This document shows, piece by piece, positions 18,594-23,987 of a stretch of DNA of 23,987 nt. This DNA is from Azolla pinnata (taxonomy: Eukaryota > Streptophyta > Polypodiopsida > Salviniales > Salviniaceae). The stretch spans positions 1 to 23,987 of the forward strand of contig JBBBWG010008680.1 of NCBI GenBank assembly GCA_037176905.1. Direction: 5' to 3'. Positions within the stretch are counted from its first letter, which is position 1. Each line of letters opens with the position of its first letter. A program made the translations under genes and the position numbers. The notes beneath the pieces were generated by a model. The model saw only the letters and a program-made list of their open reading frames with translations, did no database searches and was not told where the DNA came from.

Positions 18594-21076
18594 TTACAAG
18601 TAGTGCCTCCGGTTCCAGGTCGATGGCGTGGACACCCGGATGCGGTCCATCTCGGCTTCCAGCTCCCTCTCCTTCTCTTGCAGCTCCTTCTTCAGCGTCG
18701 AAAGCTGGCACAAAAAACATCCAACTCAGACATACATACATATGGTGACGACGGCGACGACGACGACGATGATGATGATGATGATGATGCTAATGATGCT
18801 AATGATGATGTGGATAGACTTTGATGTTGATGGTGATGGACTCTGATGATGCTAATGATGATGTTGATAGACTTTGATGTTGATGATGGTGGACTCTGAT
18901 GATGATGTTGATGATGATGGAGTCTGATGATGATGTTGATGATGGTGCTGGTGGACTCTGATGCTATTGCTGATGTTGATTATGATGGACTTTGATGTTG
19001 ATGCTGATGCTGATTATGATGGTCTTTGATGCTAATGTTGATGTTGGTTATGATGGACTCTGATGCCGATGCTGATTATGATGGACTCCGATGCTGATGT
19101 TGATGTTGGTTATGATGGACTTTGATTCCGATGCTGATTATGATGGACTCTGATGTTGATGTTGATGCTGATTGACTCTAATGTTGATGTTGATGCTGGT
19201 TGACTCTAATGTTGATGTTGATGCTGGTCAACTCTAATGCTAAAGCTGATGCTGGTCAACTCTAATGCTGATGTTGGTCAACTCTAATGTTGATGCTGAT
19301 GTTGATGGTAATGGACTCTAATGCTGATGGGAACTCCGATCCACGACGCACCCGCTTGTTCTCATCCATCAGGCTCTTGAGATACTCCCTCTTGTGCTGC
19401 TGCCGCGACCTCTCCTCCGCGGTCGAATGCGGGCCAAAGCACCTGCGCATTGGTCCCGAGAAAGCCTGGAGCTCTTAGTACTTCTTGTGTGTGTTCAAAG
19501 TTAAGTTGATATATTTCCCCGGACAAGTTCCATTGGTTCAGAGGAGAAGAGAGATTTTTTTCCCACTTACTTCCCGATGTGCTCATTGTATCGGTCGAAG
19601 CTCCTTTCCTCCTCGATCAGCTGCCGCCTGGCCGCCTCCTTCCGCCTCACCTGCTCCTCCATTGCCTCTTTCATTTGCTCTCTAAGAGAATCGATCCCCC
19701 GTTTTGCCCGCATCGCAGAAAAAGATAAAGAAAAAACCCATTAACATTGTCGAATCAGTAATATGTCCCGATAGACAGAATACTAATACGTTCCAACCAC
19801 ATTAAACACGCCGAATCATACAGATCCAGACTCGGCGTCCTAATCTTTCCTCTAACTAACATTGGTCGCGGTTCTTACCAACATTGGCTAGGCTTTGCGA
19901 TCAAAGCCATGCTTAGGTTTGCACCCGATGTCTAGAACGATCTCAAACAAATCACACTATGCTAAAGCATGCACACACACACATGCAAACACAAACACAC
20001 CACATCGGCCTTACTGTCGTTTCAGCTTCTCGTCTCTCCGCGGCGACACCGACTGCCGAACTTCGGCCTCCTTCATCGCATACTTCATCTGCTTCCTGTG
20101 TAGTGCATGCATCTCTTTCTGGAACTCCTTCTCGACGGTCTTCATATATGCAACGTACATGGAAGGCATCGATACGTGGCGTAGGTCATCATCTTTTGTT
20201 CAATGATAATGTGCATCATGTGTAGCATAGACACACCAGCTAGACACATTCATGCAGGCACACCATCCATCCATGCATGCATTGCATTGGATCCATCCAT
20301 CCATCCATGCATGCATTGCATTGGATTGGATGCATCCATCCATCCATGCATGCATTGCATTGGATGCATCCATTGTATGCATCTATCCAGCCATGCATGC
20401 ATCCACCCATCCATCCATGCATTGCATTGGATGCATTCATCCATCCATTGGATTGCATTGCATTGCATTGCATGCATGCATCTATCCAGCCATGCATACA
20501 TTGCAACGCATGCATTGCATGCATCCATGCATCCATTGCATTGCATGCATCCATCCATCCATTGCAATGCATGCATGCAAGCATCTATCCAACCATGCAA
20601 TGCGTGCATGCAAGCATCTATCCAACCATGCATACATTGCAATGCGTGCATGCATCCACCCATACATCCATTGCATTGCATGCATGCATCCATCCATTGC
20701 AATGCATGCATGCATCTATCCAGCCATGCATACATTGCAATGCATGCATGCATCTATCCAGCCATGCATACATTGCAATGCATGCATGCATCGATCCAGC
20801 CATGCATACATTGCAATGTATGCATGCTTCCACCCATCCATCCATTGCATTGCATGCATCCATCCATCCATCCATTGCAATGCATGCATGCATGCATCCA
20901 CCCATCCATTGCATTGCATTGCATATTGCATCTCCATACATACACATGCATTGCATTGCATGCATCCACCATACATAGTATGCTGCATGCATGAATGCAT
21001 GAATAATTACCTCCTCATTGCTGAGAGTGGGTGCCCTGGTGTGCCGGTTGATGATACTTTGTCGGACCTTGAGCAT
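18594..21076 (-). CDS. Small charged coiled-coil protein, unidentified (5 exons, 167 aa)
   Basis: Reconstructed from short coding blocks with GT-AG borders and matching phase: 21076-21011, 20139-20015, 19681-19571, 19442-19352, 18704-18594. The codons split across junctions give Gln64 and Lys101; the others are phase 0. The protein starts MLKVRQSIINRHTRAPTLSN, runs through Glu/Lys/Arg-rich heptad-like segments (EKEFQKEMHALHRKQMKYAM, then EEQVRRKEAARRQLIEEERS, then LKKELQEKERELEAEMDRIR) and ends VSTPSTWNRRHYL. No transmembrane segment or signal peptide is visible. The RR-x-LIEEE-x-x-x-x-Y pattern followed by HIGKCF recalls small cilia-associated microtubule inner proteins; this is an inference, and a general cytoskeletal coiled-coil is equally possible. 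The acceptor of the second exon (ATATATGAAG) is weak, so that border is the least certain. The leader upstream is CT-rich. Confidence 0.7.
18745..19330 (+). repeat. GAT-rich minisatellite filling the last intron of the coiled-coil gene
   Basis: Starts as GACGAC/GATGAT trinucleotides and passes into about 550 bases of longer units. The words TGATGGACTCTGATG, GATGTTGATG, GTTGACTCTAATG and GGTCAACTCTAATG recur with gradual change from one end to the other. It occupies almost all of the 647-base intron 18705-19351. No stop-free frame in it resembles a protein. Confidence 0.9.
20262..21004 (+). repeat. GCATGC/ATCC-rich tandem array in the first intron of the coiled-coil gene
   Basis: About 740 bases built from the words CATCCATCC, TGCATTGCA, TTGCAATGCA and CATGCATGCATC. 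A clear 38 bp period is present at 20697, 20735, 20773 and 20811 (unit starting TTGCAATGCATGCATGCATC). Because 38 is not a multiple of three and the words contain almost no stop triplets, several long open frames run through it on both strands; none is a gene. The array is rich in self-complementary words (TTGCAA, TGCA, GCATGC). Confidence 0.92.
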
Positions 21077-21174
21077 ATTTTGGGCGAGGCCGGGAAGGGC
21101 TTATGATGATTGTAAGCTAGTTTTGGGCTGTTTTGCTTTCACAAATTACAGTTTTGTAGGCTAATTATAGCAAG

Positions 21175-21254
21175 CGATGGAGATGGAGATGGAGATGGCG
21201 GTGAAGATGGAGATGGAGATGGAGATGGAGATGGAGATGAAGATGAAGATGGCG
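21175..21254 (+). repeat. GGAGAT hexamer repeat, probable 5' leader of the coiled-coil gene
   Basis: About eleven GGAGAT or GAAGAT units with one GGCGGT interruption. On the minus strand it reads as CT-rich ATCTCC, 100 to 180 bases upstream of the coiled-coil ATG, and is therefore likely part of that gene's leader. Confidence 0.85.
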
Positions 21255-21355
21255 GCTTCTTCTAGATTTGGATCTAAGAAACTGATGATCAAATCACAAG
21301 CATCATGGATCTGAATAGCTGATATCCATGGAGTATTGGGGTGGATTTAGAAGCT

Positions 21356-21367
21356 GGTTTAGGGTTA
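21356..21367 (-). promoter_or_regulatory. Telo-box upstream of the coiled-coil gene
   Basis: On the minus strand this reads AACCCTAAACC, a telo-box type motif about 280 bases upstream of the ATG at 21076. It is the same kind of element at a similar distance as for the SEC23-like gene. Role inferred from position. Confidence 0.4.
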
Positions 21368-21575
21368 AGAAAGCTCTGATGAATAGCTCTCTGAGAATTA
21401 GGGCGGAAAAAAAGCCCAATCTAAACGGAAAGAAAGAGGAGAATTAAGCTGAAGATGAATATAACCGTCAACTGTCAACCGTCAACCGTCTCCCTTCCCC
21501 TTTCACACCGTTGTGACCCATCCATTCAATCCAATCCATTTGATCCATGCTTTAAATTCACAGCTAAAACCTCAA

Positions 21576-21943
21576 GGGAAGATTTACCAAAAAAAAAAAA
21601 GAAAAACACGCCTAACAAATTTATAAACTGCGTTTTAAATGCCGGCTAAACCAAAAAATTACAAATTTCAACGCCTCCAAATCGATTAATTGCTGGCTCG
21701 ATTCACATCAAATCAGTTGATCGATTAGCATTCGATTCGTTGAGTAACACCGAATTGGCATGTTACTCAATTACGGATCGATTAGTGGGAAGCAATTAGG
21801 TCTAAAACCAATTAACAATTACCCTGGCGGAATTAATCGGGTGTTAATTTTCAAGTGTAAGCGTTAATTTGTAAGCTTTTTGTTTTAGTGGGTGTTAAAA
21901 ATGTGGTTAATAATTTTGGTAGGCGTTTTTTGGTAATTCTCCC
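21576..21943 (+). mobile_element. Foldback MITE, Mutator-like, copy 2
   Basis: A 368 bp element of the same family and orientation as 5030-5480. The left end begins GGGAAGATTTACC, expanded by an A12 run, and the reverse complement of the right end begins GGGAGAATTACCAAAAAACG. Internal words shared with copy 1 include CGCCTAA-AAATTTATAAA, TGAGTAACACC, GATTAGTGGGAAGC/GATTAAGAAG-like stretches and GCGTTAATTTGTAA. The flanks give a 9 bp near-duplication, AAACCTCAA (21567-21575) and AAACCCGAA (21944-21952), two mismatches. There is no coding capacity. Confidence 0.82.
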
Positions 21944-21988
21944 AAACCCGAAAACCTCCTCTTGATTTGATTCTTTTGTTTTCCAGCT

Positions 21989-22025
21989 GGTTTAGGGTTT
22001 AGTGTCAAGGGCTAAACCCTAAACC
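21989..22025 (+). repeat. Perfect 14 bp inverted repeat of telomere-type motifs
   Basis: GGTTTAGGGTTTAG (21989-22002) and CTAAACCCTAAACC (22012-22025) are exact reverse complements with a 9-base loop. A further CTAAAACCCTAG follows. It could be an inverted telo-box promoter element or a remnant of head-to-head telomeric DNA. Confidence 0.85.
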
Positions 22026-22166
22026 CTAAAACCCTAGTTACCAAATCACCTTCATAGAACTAAGCTCAATAGCCTACAGACATCGTCATCGAAATGCGCC
22101 TCTCAGAGTCCCGTGTGGAGAGTAAAAGAGCTCCGCAGATCCGAGTTATGTGGCCCATAAAACTGA

Positions 22167-22430
22167 AGGCCTACCCTGTTCAAGGGATGTGATGCTCGAT
22201 TTGAAGCAACCCAAGAAGAGTTGCAGGAGCGATTTACTCGTTTCAGGCTTCTGGTTCACAGAAGTAGATGGAAAACGGAACCTCTCTCCATTCAAGGATT
22301 TCCTTATCTATATGATATGTTGCTTGAAACTTATCCATGTCTATTCGATCCATTCCCATTTTGTGAGACGTCAGTTGGGTAGAACAACGAAACAATCTTT
22401 TAATGAAAGTCCACTATCATAGAAAAAAAC
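22167..22430 (+). pseudogene. Fragment resembling the 3' end of plastid ycf2
   Basis: The frame open from 22167 to TAG at 22380-22382 gives a product with LQERFTRFRLLVHRSRW followed by FPYLYDMLLETYPCLFDPF. This resembles the C-terminal pattern of Ycf2 as I know it (a basic FELLIHRQRW-like block, then a SYQYLSNLFLSN-like block, then a TK-LL segment). The following RTTKQSF block fits the same alignment only with a frame change. If right, this is a degraded piece of plastid DNA in the nucleus. The recognition is from memory of the family pattern, without an alignment, and may be wrong. Confidence 0.35.
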
Positions 22431-22452
22431 CTTAGAGACAGTATCCAGAGGT

Positions 22453-22496
22453 CGAATCAGTAAGAGGAAGATATATCTCTTCTTTTTACTGATTCG
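22453..22496 (+). repeat. Inverted repeat (11 bp perfect stem) after the ycf2-like fragment
   Basis: CGAATCAGTAA (22453-22463) pairs with TTACTGATTCG (22486-22496), enclosing a purine/pyrimidine loop GAGGAAGATATATCTCTTC that can pair in part. Plastid genes often end in such 3' stem-loops, which would fit the neighbouring ycf2-like sequence. Confidence 0.6.
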
Positions 22497-22499
22497 CAT

Positions 22500-23290
22500 C
22501 CAACAGAGCACAGGTCGACTTCTTTGCAGATGTAGGGATGGATTTAATGATCTCTTAATCTTCCATTTCATGCAAAGGTGTTTGTTTCTTGCCTTTTCCC
22601 AATGGCTCTGTGGGCCCGGATTGATCTCTGGGCACTTCTTTGTTCACTTTCTTTTTCTTTTCGTGAATGTAGCTATATATTATGAAGAGAGCTTAACAAC
22701 GGAACAAAATAGAGGATCTATCCTTCTACATCCTTGTGAATTGAAAGACCACTTGGCGATCTAATCTGCTGACAAAACCAAGCCACACAATGGTTTTGAT
22801 CTCTCCAACAGTGTAAAAACTGCCATAAAAGAGCTCCTTTCAGGTTCCCGCTTCACCATATGCTTCTACATCCCTTGTTGGGAATCAACTACGAATGCAT
22901 TACGCATTGGCCATGTAAAGCATAATCCCAAATATCATAAGTGATTCAAGATAAACTGATATTGTGGTGCTAATCCTCCCCAGTCCAGAAATGCAAACAC
23001 CCACCCTTGAAATTGACATCTAGATTGCGTTCAGAAACGAATCGCCATATCTCGATTGCCATCAGACATGAGATGAAGTGATGCCAACTATGCGCCACTT
23101 CCACTTCCATATATCTTTACTCTCTCTCTCACTCTCTCTCATATACGCAGGAGCTAGTGCTTTATTATTCGTATGGCAGCAATAGAAATGGGATAGCTCT
23201 CCACAATTCTAGTGTCAATGGATCCATCGTATCAGCATCCGAGCGATATACGTGCTTCCTCTACTACCTAACACTAACCCTTGAGTCTTG
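22500..23290. other. Stretch without a recognisable gene
   Basis: Short open frames, for example 22570-22764 with a hydrophobic start, show no family I recognise; the first 250 bases may continue the organelle-like segment. A CT-rich simple repeat, mainly (TC)n, lies at 23119-23140. Confidence 0.45.
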
Positions 23291-23987
23291 AGGAGTTAAT
23301 TACATGGTTTTTAAACTAACCTCCTTGATCCGATCGATCGATACAAGCTTTCTGTGCTGCCTAATACCGACCCATTAATCTGGAGGAGTTAATTGCATGG
23401 TTTTTTTTAACTAAGCTCCTCAATCTGATCGGCCGATATGAGCTTTCTGTGCTGCCTGATACCAACCCGGTCCAAAACTAACCCATTAATCTAGAGGAGC
23501 TGATTGCATGGTCGTAAAGTAAACTAACCTCCTCGATCCGATTGATCGATACAAGCTCTCCCTATTGCCTAATACAGATCCGGACCAAAACATGACCCTA
23601 GGAGTGAATTGCACAGTGTTTAGCTAACCTCCTCGATATTCAGATCGATCGATTAATACGATCTTTCTCCATTGCCTCGATACGAGCTTTCCCTATTTGC
23701 CTAATATTGACCCAGACCAAAACTGGCCCCTAAATCCGGAGGAGTGAATTGCACAGTGTTTAGCTAACCTCCTCGATATTCAGATCGACCGATTAATCCG
23801 ATCTTTCTCCATTGCCTCGATACGAGCTTTCCCTATTGCGCAATATTGACCCCGGACCAAGACTGGCCCCTAAATCTGGAGGAGTGAATTGCACGGTCTT
23901 TAGCTAACCTCCTCGATCCGATCGATCGATTAATACAAGCTTTCCCCATTGCCTAATACTGACCCAGACCAAACCTGAGCCCCCCCC
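23291..23987 (+). repeat. Tandem repeat of 95-140 bp units running off the window end
   Basis: The anchor CTAACCTCCT (one copy CTAAGCTCCT) occurs at 23316, 23411, 23524, 23624, 23764 and 23904, giving spacings of 95, 113, 100, 140 and 140. Each unit carries GGAGGAGT(G/T)AATTGCA, then a GATCGATCGATTAATAC-like palindromic core, then AAGCTTTC, then a TTGCCTAATA(C/T)TGACCC stretch. The last two full units are nearly identical and contain an extra internal CATTGCCTCGATACGAGCTT segment. The array is not closed inside the window. Confidence 0.9.

Noticed and set aside
20200-21106. Several long open frames on both strands (up to about 284 codons, rich in His, Ile, Cys, Met, Ala)
   Set aside because: They are produced by the stop-poor tandem array and overlap each other in all frames. 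The flanking minus-strand exons show that the array is intronic.
21464-21490. Cluster of GTCAAC/TTGAC words as WRKY W-boxes upstream of the coiled-coil gene
   Set aside because: The TTGAC cores are followed by G or A rather than the C/T of a true W-box, and the cluster is a short CCGTCAA tandem repeat.
22570-22764. 64-codon plus-strand frame with a hydrophobic segment
   Set aside because: No family recognised and no supporting context beyond the uncertain organelle-like segment; could not be called a gene.

Overview
The window reads as nuclear DNA of a land plant. The evidence is spliced GT-AG genes of plant-typical families (a UBP3/UBP4-type deubiquitinase, an intronless PLS-class pentatricopeptide repeat protein, the plant-specific divergent SEC23 lineage), TTTAGGG telomere-type motifs in promoter-like positions, AT-rich introns, and many simple and tandem repeats. 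A seed-free plant (fern, lycophyte or bryophyte) is my guess from the repeat style and from a small coiled-coil gene that could be ciliary, but the sequence does not prove it.

Layout. 81-3762 (+): six-exon ubiquitin-specific protease of 374 aa, complete, start close to the window edge. 5030-5480: foldback mobile element with long terminal inverted repeats and a 9-10 bp target duplication (Mutator-like MITE). 5948-6305: nested 51/26 bp tandem repeat. 6386-6777: duplicated leader region with telomere-type boxes, directly before an intronless PPR gene at 6825-8789 (+). 9867-14796 (-): five-exon SEC23-like gene of 854 aa, converging on the PPR gene; I joined its first exon (14380-14796) and three short 3' exons by splice sites and phase. 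15163-15858: about five copies of a roughly 150 bp repeat upstream of the SEC23-like gene, followed by an unrecognised open frame ending at 16677 (+). 18594-21076 (-): five-exon gene for a 167 aa charged coiled-coil protein, whose first and last introns are filled with two different repeat arrays (a 38 bp GCATGC/ATCC-rich array and a GAT-rich array). 21576-21943: second copy of the same MITE family. 21989-22025: perfect telomere-motif hairpin. About 22167-22500: stretch resembling the 3' end of plastid ycf2, perhaps a nuclear plastid insert. 23291-23987: tandem repeat running off the window.

The three recognised genes are housekeeping functions in unrelated processes (protein deubiquitination, COPII vesicle coat, organelle RNA processing). 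No operon-like or co-functional arrangement is implied. The most noteworthy points are the paired MITEs with recoverable target duplications, the reconstructed coiled-coil gene with repeat-filled introns, and the higher-order tandem repeats. I found no evidence of a new multi-gene system.
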